A stretch of 64,000 nucleotides of DNA from Saccharomycodes ludwigii. Taxonomy: Eukaryota > Ascomycota > Saccharomycetes > Saccharomycodales > Saccharomycodaceae. A model generated the notes under the pieces. That model ran no database searches and was not told the origin of the DNA. It saw nothing but the letters and a program-made list of their open reading frames with translations. Below, one piece after another: positions 1-11,719 of the stretch; within the stretch, counting starts at the first letter, position 1, and every line of letters begins with the position of its first letter. Position numbers and translations under genes: made by a program. Location of the stretch: positions 682,001-746,000 of the forward strand of contig NC_060203.1 of NCBI RefSeq assembly GCF_020623625.1. Reading direction: 5' to 3'.

Positions 1-1146
1 TTTTATACATTTGTCAATAATTTTAGCTAGGCGAAGTTCGTTATCATCACTAGTCACGATTTGTGGGAATTTTTGGCTTCTTATGAACTCTGCGATAAGT
101 AAGAGATTCAAGTGTAATTCATCATGGGTAATGTTTACTTCAGTTAATATTTTAGAAATTATTATTTGAATAAGCTCATTACATACATCAGCATAAGTCC
201 CTTCAGTGTCAATATCCTGGATGGGTATTAAACATTTAACTATCATCCTAGCGTATTTAAACCTTAGTTCTGTATAAAGTAGAACACATTGTTGAAATGT
301 TTCGTCTAAACATAAGTTCAATAAGGATTCGAATGATTCGAAATCTTGAAAAAATTCAACATAAAACTTACCTATCTTTGGTAGAGTTTTTAAAAGTGTG
401 GCAATGTAGGTTTGTGAGGTATTTTGTGTAGTGGCTTGTAGTATCCACGATTTTATATTTTCTAAAGCTAAAAAATCATGGAAGGAAGCAGGTATTACAA
501 AGGACGACAAAGTTAGTTTCTGGCGTAAGTAATAATTTATTGTTAACAAATCCAGGTTATTTTTTTCTCGAATGAATAAATTATCATTTGATGACAGTAG
601 ATGTGCTTTTATCAATGATATTATGGGCTGTACTAAAAGAATTCCACCTGTGCGAGAATAAGTTGATTCACAATTTTTTATGGTAGAATAAACATTGGAA
701 TCATTTGGTAGTTTAAATGGGGATTGAACTAGCAATAATAAGCATGACAAAAGATAATAAATAAGCATCCAATTGTGATTAGAGGGAGTATGACCTGAGT
801 TGAATAGCTCATTTAATTGTGATAATATAGGAGTTAATAAATAAATGTTGTCACTTAGGTGAAAATAGGTTTTTTTAAAACCACATACTTTCGAAAACTG
901 ATAATATATTTGAGCTATTTGATTGTTAGTAGTAGTGTTATGATTGGATACTTCCCCATAATGAAATTTTTCGACTAGTGGAGGGATCAATTCATTCAAA
1001 TATTTTTCAAGATAATACGGATCTTGTTGGAAAAGGTCTATGGACTTTAGTGTGTTTTGAAACTTTGAGTGATTCAGACCAATATTAGTATCAATGTTGC
1101 AGTTAACGTAGGTTCTGATATGCTTTAGATGTGATTCTAAATTCAT
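1..1146 (-). CDS. CIN1: Tubulin-folding cofactor D (Cin1-like), 3' end outside the window
   Basis: An open frame begins with ATG at 1146 and stays open for 382 codons to the left edge, so the C-terminal part (the S. cerevisiae protein is about 1,000 residues) is missing. Cofactor D is a HEAT-repeat chaperone that helps assemble alpha/beta-tubulin dimers together with cofactors C and E. The identification rests on an N-terminal pattern seen in this family: a 'KVCGFKKTYFHL' stretch near residue 86, followed near residue 125 by 'NWMLIYYLLSCLLLLVQSPF', which matches the W-x-x-RY-x-LLLWLS-x-x-x-x-PF block of cofactor D proteins. The rest is alpha-helical and poorly conserved, as expected for yeast Cin1. 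It is divergent from the lipase gene to its right, with about 0.7 kb between them. The symbol is likely but not certain. Confidence 0.7.
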   Translation of the reverse strand, partial: MNLESHLKHIRTYVNCNIDTNIGLNHSKFQNTLKSIDLFQQDPYYLEKYLNELIPPLVEKFHYGEVSNHNTTTNNQIAQIYYQFSKVCGFKKTYFHLSDNIYLLTPILSQLNELFNSGHTPSNHNWMLIYYLLSCLLLLVQSPFKLPNDSNVYSTIKNCESTYSRTGGILLVQPIISLIKAHLLSSNDNLFIREKNNLDLLTINYYLRQKLTLSSFVIPASFHDFLALENIKSWILQATTQNTSQTYIATLLKTLPKIGKFYVEFFQDFESFESLLNLCLDETFQQCVLLYTELRFKYARMIVKCLIPIQDIDTEGTYADVCNELIQIIISKILTEVNITHDELHLNLLLIAEFIRSQKFPQIVTSDDNELRLAKIIDKCIK

Positions 1147-1841
1147 TTTTTTTTTTTTTTGTTTCCTGGCGTTTGATTATTTGTTGTTTAACGATGTGAT
1201 TGGGTTACAATTTAGTTAGAGTGAGCGGGGAATGGGGCAGTATTTATTTCTTATTGAATGAATGTAGTTAATTTAGGTGTATCGTTTAAAGTGATATATT
1301 TGTATATTTTTTTTTATTTTTTTTGAAACAGATGATTCGGAGTATGTTATTTCGGACATTTAAATGATCGGTATTTTTGTTTTTCATTAATGAAAGATTA
1401 AATAATAGCACAGCCTTGCACGATTAAACCTTGAGCTGCGTAACAAAGAAAAGATAAGAGATTAACACCCCCCCGCAAAGAGAAATATTTTATATTTTCA
1501 CATGCTAAAAAAATAATAAATTATTTTCTATTACAAAATAGCAATAAGTTTGATAAAGCTGTTAAGTGGGTAATAATATATATATATATACCTTGTCTTA
1601 TTCTTTTAGGTGCCATTTGTACCACCCCATAAATTTTACTAATCTACCTTTTTTTTTTTTTTTATTTCAAATAAACCAATATACACCAATTTTAAATTGC
1701 TCCCCATTCAAACATAAAAATTATAATAAAATAAGTTTATTACTATTTACCATACATCAGAACTCAAAAGGGATATTTACATAACTATCTTGCGTGTTTA
1801 ATACCTTTATTACTATTACTATTTGATATAGACTAATAGAA
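1147..1841. other. Divergent intergenic region CIN1-like / LPL1-like
   Basis: This 0.7 kb spacer serves two divergent genes. It holds a T18-type tract directly upstream of the CIN1-like ATG, several further T/A runs, a short C-rich run near 1470 and a TA microsatellite near 1573-1592. A 72-codon frame at 1566-1784 is low-complexity and judged non-coding. No RNA gene or recognised factor site was seen. Confidence 0.6.
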
Positions 1842-3437
1842 ATGACTCTCGATCATAATCCCAACAAAAATATACATTTGGTTGTTCTAGTTCACGGATT
1901 ATGGGGTAATGTTAATCATATGAATTATTTGGCCACTGAACTTGAATCTTATTTCAAGCTTGTAGAGGGGGAAAAAGCATCCCACAGGAACGAAGAACTT
2001 TTAATTTATAAAGCATCTAACAACGAAGGTTATAAAACCTACGACGGTATTGATGTCTGTGGTTTAAGGGTTGCTAACGAAATTAAAAATATTGTAAACG
2101 GCACTGTTGGTAAAGTTACCAAGTTCTCTATAATTGGTTATTCGTTAGGCGGTCTAATTTGTAGATTTGCAATTGGTCTTTTATATAAAGACCACTTTTT
2201 CGAAGATAATGACATAGACTTGATTAATTTTACTACTTTTTGTTCCCCACATGTAGGTGTATTGGCACCTGGTACGAATGTAGCAGTGTCCTTTTTCAAC
2301 ACTTTGGTTCCTATAGTCTTGGGTAACAGTGGCAAACAAATCTTTTTGAAGGATAAAATGTCATTATCTGGTTCCATGCCATTGGTTTATGTTATGAGTA
2401 TGAAGAATTCTGTTTTTTACAAAGCTTTACAGAAATTTAAATACAGGTCTCTGTATGCCAATGTTATTAACGATAAGAGGACGGCCTGGTGGACTTCTGG
2501 TATCTCTAAAAATGACCCATTCTTTGACTTAAATGAAAGAAGTGACATTGCAAAATTCCAATACATTAAAGGCTATAACCCTATTATTATAGATGCTGAA
2601 GCACCAATTAATGTATCAGATGCTGTCAATGATAGTGATATTAGTGCTACCAACGTGCAAGTGGATGATGAGATATTGACTGAATTTTATTTTATCGACT
2701 ATTGGGCAAGTAAATTGACTAAATGGGTCACCGTTTTGTTAAATTTATTAATATTGGCACCATTGTGGCTGGTTTGGTTTTTCGTCTATGGAACGCTGGA
2801 GGCTTTTAAGTCAACTATAAGGGTAACTCTAGTGGTAAACAAATATTCCCAATATATCGTGGAGAACCTTTTGGAGGAAAATGATACTTTGGCAATTGTC
2901 ACTAACCCTATTAACGATAAGATTGTAGGTGACGAATACAGCAGTGATGAAGATGAAGAAGAAAACACCTTGTGTGCCTGTACCTCTAGATCAACTATGG
3001 CAAGTGCACTAAGTTCAACGGACATCCAAACTAATATTGAAAATTCATTAACTGATAAAACTGATACCTTACTTGACAGTGTGTTTGAAGCTATTGAAAG
3101 GAAAAATACGGTCACTGGTTTGATTGTTCCAAATAAAACAGATTTTAAAATATCTATTAAAAGCTTAGAGTTACTGTCTATTGATGAGATCATAGAAAAA
3201 AGAAAATTAAACAAGTATGGGGCTTGTTTATTAGAGAATTTCCGTTTAAACATCTCTAAAATGCAACTGGAAATCATTGAAAACTTGAATGACTTGGAAT
3301 GGAAGAAATTCCCCGTTTTTATTAGAAATACTAAAAGTTCGCATGCCTGTGCCATTGTTCGTCATGATGATCCTGATTTTGAAGAGGGTGAATGTGTGGT
3401 AAGACACTGGGTGAGTGAAGTGTTCAAACTGGACTGA
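1842..3437 (+). CDS. LPL1: Lipid-droplet type serine lipase (DUF676 / Lpl1-Rog1 family)
   Basis: The 531-residue protein has an alpha/beta-hydrolase N-terminus. The oxyanion-side motif VHGLWG lies at residues 17-22 and the nucleophile elbow G-Y-S-L-G-G at 99-104, making Ser101 the probable catalytic serine. 'FCSPHVGV' follows, as in the family, and a histidine near the C-terminus ('VRHDDPDF') is a candidate for the triad. A strongly hydrophobic segment at about residues 296-320 suggests membrane or lipid-droplet association, followed by an acidic linker. S. cerevisiae has three relatives: Lpl1 (a phospholipase of lipid droplets), Rog1 and YDL109C. The opening motif and length fit Lpl1 best, but orthology is inferred. 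An A27 run starts at the last base of the stop codon. Confidence 0.75.
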   Translation: MTLDHNPNKNIHLVVLVHGLWGNVNHMNYLATELESYFKLVEGEKASHRNEELLIYKASNNEGYKTYDGIDVCGLRVANEIKNIVNGTVGKVTKFSIIGYSLGGLICRFAIGLLYKDHFFEDNDIDLINFTTFCSPHVGVLAPGTNVAVSFFNTLVPIVLGNSGKQIFLKDKMSLSGSMPLVYVMSMKNSVFYKALQKFKYRSLYANVINDKRTAWWTSGISKNDPFFDLNERSDIAKFQYIKGYNPIIIDAEAPINVSDAVNDSDISATNVQVDDEILTEFYFIDYWASKLTKWVTVLLNLLILAPLWLVWFFVYGTLEAFKSTIRVTLVVNKYSQYIVENLLEENDTLAIVTNPINDKIVGDEYSSDEDEEENTLCACTSRSTMASALSSTDIQTNIENSLTDKTDTLLDSVFEAIERKNTVTGLIVPNKTDFKISIKSLELLSIDEIIEKRKLNKYGACLLENFRLNISKMQLEIIENLNDLEWKKFPVFIRNTKSSHACAIVRHDDPDFEEGECVVRHWVSEVFKLD

Positions 3438-3469
3438 AAAAAAAAAAAAAAAAAAAAAAAAAAGGAAGC

Positions 3470-3505
<36 letters not shown>
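3437..3505. repeat. A27 homopolymer followed by a (TA)n microsatellite
   Basis: Positions 3437-3463 are an uninterrupted run of A that begins at the final base of the LPL1-like stop codon. About 16 TA units follow at 3474-3505. TA-rich sequence just after a stop is typical of yeast polyadenylation efficiency elements, so the block may serve 3' end formation of the convergent LPL1-like and TCA17 genes. Confidence 0.8.
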
Positions 3506-3512
<7 letters not shown>

Positions 3513-3516
3513 CTAT

Positions 3517-4002
3517 TTATGTAAAGTCTCGTTTAATCCTATTACCTAATTTATCTATAAAATCATCATCATTCACAATAAATGGACTGGATTTTACTCT
3601 TGTATAAATATTGATTAATTTGTCAAAATATTCAATTACTTTCTCACTTGGAGTTTTAGTAGAAGTGCCGAGAACAAATTTTAATCCTATTTGTTTGATC
3701 AATCTGGCATATACTGTGCAATTTTCCAATTCGAAAAGTCTGATTATGTAACTTCCATTATGGTGTATTATCGATGTGTTGCTATCCATAATGTTGTTCC
3801 CAGATGGTGATGCTTGTAAAAGTGGGTCAAATAGCATTGAATCAAAATAGTCCAAAGCCATATTTGCAAAGGTGTTATACTTTAAATCATTATTTTGCGC
3901 AATTTCTGTAGGATCTTTATTATCGGTGGTTAAGCTGCTTATATTTTCAATGGCTAATGGTTTATTGTTTGGATTTATAATAGATACAAATTGTAAGGGC
4001 AT
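3517..4002 (-). CDS. TCA17: TRAPP-associated sedlin-like protein Tca17
   Basis: The 161-residue protein has a longin/sedlin fold. The stretch LKYNTFANMALDYFDSML at about residues 40-57 and YARLIKQIGLKFVLGTS further on are close to S. cerevisiae Tca17, including 'LDYF' and 'KQ.GLK'. Tca17 binds the TRAPP II complex, which activates Rab GTPases at the late Golgi. The ATG at 4002 gives a length near the 152 residues of the yeast protein. It lies next to the fumarate reductase gene exactly as TCA17 (YEL048C) lies next to FRD1 (YEL047C) in S. cerevisiae, which supports the call. It converges on the LPL1-like gene with only about 80 bp between stops. Confidence 0.9.
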   Translation of the reverse strand: MPLQFVSIINPNNKPLAIENISSLTTDNKDPTEIAQNNDLKYNTFANMALDYFDSMLFDPLLQASPSGNNIMDSNTSIIHHNGSYIIRLFELENCTVYARLIKQIGLKFVLGTSTKTPSEKVIEYFDKLINIYTRVKSSPFIVNDDDFIDKLGNRIKRDFT

Positions 4003-4481
4003 TTTTTTACGATTAATGTTTTTTTGGAACGCTTTATATTTATATTTGTATGTATATGTTATTATGATATAGTAGAATGTTCTTTTCTTTGCTTTTCTTT
4101 TCTTTTAAAAATATACATGCACTACAATGATTTACGTGGGGGTGTGTGAAGCATATATTATATTTGGTTTCCAAAGCAAATAAATTGGCAAACCACTCAG
4201 ATTTTTCATACCAAAAATAAATAAAAAAAAAATAAAAAAAAAATAAAATAAAAAATGAAAAATGGTAAAACATATGGTTTCACTATGCGCTCATATACAC
4301 ACAAAATAAGCATTCATTTATTTATCTATTTATATATAAACATTTAACCAAAACGAAAAGTACACACAAATATTATATGTTAACACCCTGTGTATTATAA
4401 CGACCAAACTATTCTTGATAATCTCGACCATAAAAAAAAAAAAAAAAAAAATTTTACCCCAAACGCTCTTATTTCGTTCAC
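4003..4481. other. Intergenic region TCA17 / OSM1
   Basis: This 0.48 kb spacer contains the TCA17 promoter and the OSM1 3' end. It is very AT-rich, with A-runs around 4210-4260 and an A-run at 4433-4450. The short frames read across it are low-complexity. Nothing else was recognised. Confidence 0.6.
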
Positions 4482-5978
<1,497 letters not shown>

Positions 5979-6357
5979 TTAAATGGGGGGGAGAGAGAGA
6001 GAAAGAGAGAGAAAAAAAGAATTAGGGTAAAATGGGGATAAAATGAGAATTGAAAAGTCTCTGTTTTATATATATATATATTTAAAAATAAAAGTCTAAA
6101 TTCTTAAATATATGGATATATATATACTATATAAACTCACCCAATTTTTTTTTTTTTTTTTTTTCTTTTTCGTAAATAAAAATTATCCCTCGTTTGTAAA
6201 AGGGATGTGGCTTCGTGTAAATATATATAATTTTTTTGATACTTTTTATTTTCTTTTATATAAAAAAAAAAAAAAAAAAAATAGTTTTATATTATGGGAA
6301 AATAAAATAAAAATGTTGATCGCCACACATTCCCTAGTAGGTTTTACTAAATTACAA
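5979..6357. other. Intergenic region OSM1 / GDA1 with GA-rich tract
   Basis: This 0.38 kb spacer carries the OSM1 promoter. A G7 run and a GA-rich purine tract at about 5984-6019 lie right upstream of the OSM1 start. TA repeats are near 6067-6080 and a T18 run near 6147. No gene was recognised. Confidence 0.6.
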
Positions 6358-7866
6358 TCATAATTCAGTTACTTTACAACTCCAATTAGTGCCTTCTAAT
6401 AAAGGTAACGAAGCACCTAAACACCATCCCAATTCGTTATTAGCAATTGTTTTGGCTGTTCTTAATTCCCTTTGAGATGGTATGTCATAGCCAGTGTGTA
6501 ACAAGGATACTTGAAATGATAAATCTAAACACCAGTTAGGTTCCTTTTTTAATTCGGAGACACTTCCTTCAATACCACTGAAAACACTCTTCCAAACTTC
6601 TTCACCATTACAAACCATTCTAGCTAAATCGTTCAATTCTTGTAAAGTGAAACTTAATGGCATCCCCAATGGACTAGTACGATCATAGAAATATGAAAAA
6701 ATATATAGGTCATTGGATTCTTTAAAAGTGCGGACCAATGATGGTTGATGTACACCATTAAATGAGCATGGTGGAACTTCACACTTAGCATCTTTGTTCA
6801 AAATTTTATCGGCTAAATATCTACATTGTGGGCCCGCAGGAGTGGATGGACCAGTAAATGTAACGGTATAGCTGCTTTCATCATCTAATGTGACCTTAAC
6901 ATCTTCTACAGTAACCCCTGGTGGCAAGCATGGTGAAGTAACCTTACTATTAGAACTGGTAATATCTCCATTTTTGAGAGCATTTTCCACCAACAAAGAG
7001 TTGATCTTCTTTCTGCCTTCTTTTAAACCATAACCCAAATGGCTAAATTGGTATAATGTATATTTTTCACCACCAAAATCTAGTTCGTACTTGTGTTCTC
7101 CGTCAACCATCTTTTCATTTGGGTTTTTGAAAGTTGGTTCAAAAACAATCTGTGTAGATCCACCACCCAAGTCGAAAACAGCGGCTGTAGGTAATCTTTC
7201 CCCAGCCCCGATATTTCCCAGCAAAAAGTTTGTAGTAATCCAGGCATAAATACCTTCTTCATCACCGCCCATCACAGCAACACCGTCTTCAGATTCAACG
7301 ACCGGAAATGGATAATCATTTTCCAAATGGTTTCTAACTTCATCCAAGATTTTTCCGCTCATTTCTTCACCTAGTAATCTTAATCCAGCAGTGGCTTTAA
7401 CTGCAACTGGAGAACACCCTCTTTGGTCGGCGGGAACAGTTTCCATAGCTAGATCTAATAACAAATCTAGGGATTTGGCTGCACCAATAGCATCTGATTC
7501 ATAACTAGATAATCCCGGCTCCAGCATTTTAAAAGTTTCATGAATTAAAGTTGGTGGAGAAGTACAGACATCAAATTCGTAGATATGAACTCTGGAACCT
7601 GTTGAACCAGCATCTATCATTATAACATACTGGTGTTTTTTGTTACACGATGATTGTTCCTTTTCTGGTATTACACTTAACTTTAAGTCCTCGTTGTCGT
7701 ATGAGGAAGGTGCTGGCGCAGTGGTATCTTGACTTACCACATCGGTTGGGAAATCTACTTTTTGAGTCGTTTGAACAATATGTGGATTTGACGTTCTGAT
7801 CAACAAAATGACCATAATTAAAGCCACCGCACCAATAAGGAATCGGTAGGTTCTAACGAAAGACAT
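6358..7866 (-). CDS. GDA1: Golgi guanosine diphosphatase (Gda1, GDA1/CD39 family)
   Basis: This type II membrane enzyme hydrolyses GDP to GMP in the Golgi lumen. The GMP drives the antiporter that imports GDP-mannose for mannosylation. It is 502 residues (S. cerevisiae 518). A signal anchor lies at residues 9-24, followed by a Ser/Pro-rich stem. The apyrase-conserved regions are present in order: IDAGSTGSR at 84-92, [19 protein letters not shown] and [13 protein letters not shown]. It diverges from ISY1 across a 348 bp promoter. Its product supports ANP1, encoded elsewhere in this window. Confidence 0.96.
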   Translation of the reverse strand: MSFVRTYRFLIGAVALIMVILLIRTSNPHIVQTTQKVDFPTDVVSQDTTAPAPSSYDNEDLKLSVIPEKEQSSCNKKHQYVIMIDAGSTGSRVHIYEFDVCTSPPTLIHETFKMLEPGLSSYESDAIGAAKSLDLLLDLAMETVPADQRGCSPVAVKATAGLRLLGEEMSGKILDEVRNHLENDYPFPVVESEDGVAVMGGDEEGIYAWITTNFLLGNIGAGERLPTAAVFDLGGGSTQIVFEPTFKNPNEKMVDGEHKYELDFGGEKYTLYQFSHLGYGLKEGRKKINSLLVENALKNGDITSSNSKVTSPCLPPGVTVEDVKVTLDDESSYTVTFTGPSTPAGPQCRYLADKILNKDAKCEVPPCSFNGVHQPSLVRTFKESNDLYIFSYFYDRTSPLGMPLSFTLQELNDLARMVCNGEEVWKSVFSGIEGSVSELKKEPNWCLDLSFQVSLLHTGYDIPSQRELRTAKTIANNELGWCLGASLPLLEGTNWSCKVTEL

Positions 7867-8214
7867 AACTATTAGCTTTTTTTTTTCTTATTTTATTATT
7901 ATATTATTTTTATTGTTATTCAGATATATATATATATGTAAGACCAAATAAATAAACAAAAATTAGTTATGAAGTGAAAGATTGGGGGGAAAATAGAGCA
8001 AAGAATTAAAAATAAACGAAAAAAGAATAAAGATGAAATAAAAACAAGATAAAAACTTGTTTTTTTTTTTTTTTTTTTTTTTTTTTTCTTTTTTTTTTTT
8101 GTCATAGCTTTCTTAGAAAATGCTGAATAAAAAAAAATATGTATTTTTCCTTTTCTTTTTTACAATATAAAAAAAAAAAAAAAAAAAAAAAAGGTAAAAA
8201 CTCTTAGAGCAACA
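7867..8214. other. Divergent promoter GDA1 / ISY1
   Basis: The spacer is dominated by homopolymers: a T-run with a single C between about 8060 and 8100, and an A24 run at 8169-8192 only about 20 bp before the ISY1 ATG. Such dA:dT tracts exclude nucleosomes in yeast promoters. No specific factor site was identified. Confidence 0.6.
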
Positions 8215-8844
8215 ATGAGTAGGAACGTCGATAAAGCTAACTCTGTTTTGGCACGTATTCAGGAACTTCAGGCAGAGGAAAACTCTAATTATAAAAATTA
8301 TTCTCGCTACAAAAGACCAAAATCCCCATACAAAATTCAGAGCTTACAAGAATGTTACAACTGGAGAAGAGAAATCAATAGAGATCTTGATCAAGTGTAT
8401 ACCAAATTATTCGATCTTTCCATTAACAGTACACAAATCAAAGAACTCGTCGCTAAGTATAATGTTTTATTACAAGAACTTAAACTTTGGGATAAGCACA
8501 TAGTCAAGGACTTGCATGGACAACCAAGCAGGAGAAAATATAATAATAAAAAAGTGCTGAGGTTCGAGGGGCAAATATATGTCGGTAGAGGTCTAGAGTT
8601 GATTAAAGACAAGATGCTGCCAAAAAATGGGCCAGATAATAACACGAATCAAAAACTTTTTCGTAAAAAAATACGCGTTGACAACCGATATTATAATTTC
8701 AAAGATATGAAGCACGATATATTCAGCCAGCCTGTCCCGAAAACTCCCCAATTTAGTATTCCTACTAGGCAAGACATAGAATCATGGTTAGTTGAAAAAC
8801 GTAAAGGTAAGCTAAAGGCAATTATATACGAAAATTCTACATAG
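8215..8844 (+). CDS. ISY1: Pre-mRNA splicing factor Isy1
   Basis: The 209-residue protein opens with MSRNVDKANSVLARIQELQA, almost identical to S. cerevisiae Isy1 (235 residues). 'NYSRYKRPK' follows near residue 27, and the later 'GQIYVGRGLELIKDKM' corresponds to 'KRYFGRALELPEV' of the yeast protein. Isy1 belongs to the Prp19-associated (NTC) complex and stabilises the spliceosome active site around the first catalytic step. Its stop overlaps the 3' end of the convergent fibronectin-domain gene by 8 bp, an unusually tight tail-to-tail arrangement. Confidence 0.95.
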   Translation: MSRNVDKANSVLARIQELQAEENSNYKNYSRYKRPKSPYKIQSLQECYNWRREINRDLDQVYTKLFDLSINSTQIKELVAKYNVLLQELKLWDKHIVKDLHGQPSRRKYNNKKVLRFEGQIYVGRGLELIKDKMLPKNGPDNNTNQKLFRKKIRVDNRYYNFKDMKHDIFSQPVPKTPQFSIPTRQDIESWLVEKRKGKLKAIIYENST

Positions 8845-10531
8845 GTGATTCCTCTTTAAAAGACCATATATTATTTTGAGGTGCCAATAATGGCGAATCT
8901 CTTGGTAATGGTGATCCAGGAGGAGAAGTTGGCTGCGGTAGGCTCTCTCTCGGTAACCAGTAATGGGGAGCTTCTTGCTGCGTCGGATTCAGGATAGACA
9001 ATAAACTGTTCGAAGGAATGTTGCCGTTGCTGTTTTTTTCCGCAGAAAATGCTGAAGATAAACTAGTCATTGACGTCTTATTTGTCAGTTTTAGTCGGGC
9101 ATTGGAATTCCAATAGTTATCCAACTGGTCCGTGGTAAACTTATCTGTGTCCAAATTGATAGTATTATCCGCAATAATATTGTTAACACCGCTAATTAAA
9201 TGGCTAATTTCTTCTTCTTCTGGTGGTGCCTGGGATTGTGGATCTGGTGATCCCTCTTCCCAAAAATGATTGCTATACCCACTGTTGTACGGTTGAGCCA
9301 TTAAACTCTCTCTTAATTTTCTGTTTGTTGCGTCAACTATCTGCCAATCGTTTTCTAGCTTTTGCAGCTCTACATTTAATTCCTTCAGTTGATTGTTCCA
9401 TTGTTGTGCTGTTTGTAAATTACTATTATTCTCATAAACAATTTTGTCGTACACCGCAAATTTTTTGTTTTTCAAAATCTGCAATCCCGGTTCAATAATT
9501 TCACCGTTTCTATAGTACTCTTTGCAAAAACCTATAACATCAAAGTCTTCCTCATCATCATTTGTACTTTCTATATTTTTATTCTCATTATGTAACTCGG
9601 CAACGCTGGATTCCAAGTCCTGAATGTGGAGATCCAATTCAATAATCTCCTTTTCGATCGCATCCTTGTGAGACTTGTGATCAACTGCCAGTTGCTCTTC
9701 GATTTGGGGACATTCATCTAGTATTTTGTCCAACGATGCAATCTTCCCCTTGAGTGTTGTCGTGCTGTTGTCCAGTTTTTGGGTTTTACTCGTTAATTTT
9801 TCCATTTGTAAATCTAATTTCAACTTTTCGCTTTCCAAATTTTTGATTCGCAACTTTATTTGTTTTTTGTTTTCTTGCTCCTTGTTATATTCCACTTTTT
9901 GTTCGCTGATTTTTAATAGAAACTCCTGTTCTTCAAGTTTAAAGTTCTTCAATAAGTCTGTTTTATTTTGTAAAACCTTGTGCAAATCGTCCTGGCTGGC
10001 AGTTAAGATTTTTTTCAATTCGTCAATGGAAAAAGAGCTTAATTTTTCCAGAGATGTGAGTTCGCTATATCCCTTTGTGTTGGAGAAATCACCATTGGGT
10101 TGAAGTGTCCAGTGAAACATAGATGAGCTCTTAGGCTTATCTCCTAGGCTTATAATCAAAGATAAGGGCTGGTTCCTAAAGCCCTGTTTGTTAACACTTA
10201 CCAAATCAATTTTATAATGCATGTTTTTGTTCAAATTTTTCAACGAACAACTAGTGTATAAACTTTGCGAAAGATTTAAAAATTCGCCAATCTTAACATT
10301 GTTTACGTACAGTATATAATGTGATATGATATCAAACGGTTCATTCTCCCATCTAATTAAAATACTATCTTTTGTTATAAGGTCCAATGCAATTTTAGTG
10401 GCATGGGGAATTTCTACATCGTTTAAATTAGAAAGTATTCTTGATATGGGTATTGTCCAAAATTTAAACAATCGGTATACTAGCCATAGCAAAGCAATAA
10501 AGGTGATGCAAAAGTTAAAATCTGTAGGCAT
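8837..10531 (-). CDS. Fibronectin type III membrane protein, YEL043W-like
   Basis: The 564-residue protein has a transmembrane segment at about residues 7-25. A fibronectin type III-like domain follows at about 40-130 (VSVNKQGFRNQPLSLIISLG at its end). Next come long coiled coils at about 175-320 and 370-420, rich in Lys, Glu and Leu. The tail is Ser/Pro/Asn-rich, with several Ser-Pro pairs that could be phosphorylated. Architecture and position (between the ISY1 and cytochrome c genes, near GDA1) match S. cerevisiae YEL043W, a poorly characterised protein with a fibronectin III domain. No enzymatic motif was seen. The last 8 bp overlap ISY1 on the other strand. Confidence 0.8.
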   Translation of the reverse strand: MPTDFNFCITFIALLWLVYRLFKFWTIPISRILSNLNDVEIPHATKIALDLITKDSILIRWENEPFDIISHYILYVNNVKIGEFLNLSQSLYTSCSLKNLNKNMHYKIDLVSVNKQGFRNQPLSLIISLGDKPKSSSMFHWTLQPNGDFSNTKGYSELTSLEKLSSFSIDELKKILTASQDDLHKVLQNKTDLLKNFKLEEQEFLLKISEQKVEYNKEQENKKQIKLRIKNLESEKLKLDLQMEKLTSKTQKLDNSTTTLKGKIASLDKILDECPQIEEQLAVDHKSHKDAIEKEIIELDLHIQDLESSVAELHNENKNIESTNDDEEDFDVIGFCKEYYRNGEIIEPGLQILKNKKFAVYDKIVYENNSNLQTAQQWNNQLKELNVELQKLENDWQIVDATNRKLRESLMAQPYNSGYSNHFWEEGSPDPQSQAPPEEEEISHLISGVNNIIADNTINLDTDKFTTDQLDNYWNSNARLKLTNKTSMTSLSSAFSAEKNSNGNIPSNSLLSILNPTQQEAPHYWLPRESLPQPTSPPGSPLPRDSPLLAPQNNIWSFKEESPM

Positions 10532-11719
10532 ACCTAAGGCAAAGAAATCTTGGGTATTTGTTCTAAGTTGAATAATTCGGCTGAATCATTAGAAAAGATA
10601 AACATTATATGTTACAAAAAGAGAAAAAAAAAGAATTAGAATTAGGAAAAATAATTTTCTACAGTAATTTTTTTTTTTGTTAATTTTTTTTTTTTTTGTT
10701 GAAATATAAACCATTCCACACGAAGTATTTCTTTTTAAAATAAAGCTTTTTTTTTTTTTTTTTTTTTTCTTTTTTCAACTTTCAAGAAGCATATAAAAAA
10801 TCAGAAGTTTGTACAATATATGTGATATCAATAAAATAAATAATAACTTTATCGTTTGGTTAAAAAGTGTATATGTATTACAATGTACATAGAAGCACTA
10901 ACGACAATATTATGAATAAACTTGAATTGAACCTTAGTGAAAACAATTTCGTCTACTTTTTCAGCACTAAAAAATATGGTTGTAAAGATTAAAAGATAGT
11001 GTTCACATGTAAGACCCACGGCTACTTACACTACCATCTAAGAAGATTTTATATGAAAGGTATGCGCAGCACTTTGTGTTTGGTGCAGTAAAAAATAGTA
11101 AGAAAATTACTTACTATAAGTTCTTGACAAAAGCGGGGCATAGTTACAGAAACAAATATGGCTACGGGGAGATTTAGTATTTCTACACCAAATACAGAAA
11201 TTATTCCATTATCACTTTTCCCATTGGGACTGCAGCCCACACGAAAGCAATTGCTTCAAATGTGGGAGATATGCAAAGATAAAAACAAGATTAAAGCGTC
11301 TTTTCAAAGGCATGTGGGCCAAAAACATAAAGAATTGAAAAGACGTAAAATGTGCACAAATGACAAAAAAAAAAAATATATATATATACACTAAAAATCG
11401 AGTATTATACTCAAAAATAAAAAGAAAAAAAAAGACAACCTTTTATAGAATTGACCAGATTAAAAACATTTGTCCATAAGATTTTTAATTTAACCTCCAT
11501 GACACGGGAGCTTTTTCATATACCGACAAAGAAAATGAATAAATCTTTCTTTTTAAAAAAAAATCATTACACATGAATAAATAAACGAATAAATACAATG
11601 ATAAATAACTCAGGAAAAAACTACACTCAATGGGCTAGAACCATTTTCCATTTACAAAAATTACCCTTTCGGTTCTAGAATTACCCAATGTTCCTTCTCA
11701 CCTCACCTCTACATGATCC
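10532..11719. other. Intergenic region with an unexplained codon-like segment
   Basis: This 1.2 kb stretch lies upstream of the YEL043W-like gene and downstream of cytochrome c. Its first 270 bp are homopolymer-rich promoter sequence. Positions 10975-11360 are strikingly free of homopolymers. They contain a 78-codon frame (11158-11394, +) with a mixed amino-acid composition that ends in a basic KRRK-type stretch. I do not recognise the protein. It could be a short species-specific gene, a second exon, or the remains of an older gene; see findings. Confidence 0.45.

Noticed and set aside
1566-1784. 72-codon frame upstream of the LPL1-like gene, and similar frames at 4040-4273, 6112-6363, 17837-18043, 20451-20930, 26145-26439 and 46840-47190
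   Set aside because: They are composed of Phe, Lys, Ile and Tyr encoded by A/T tracts and microsatellites. They are low-complexity without conserved features.
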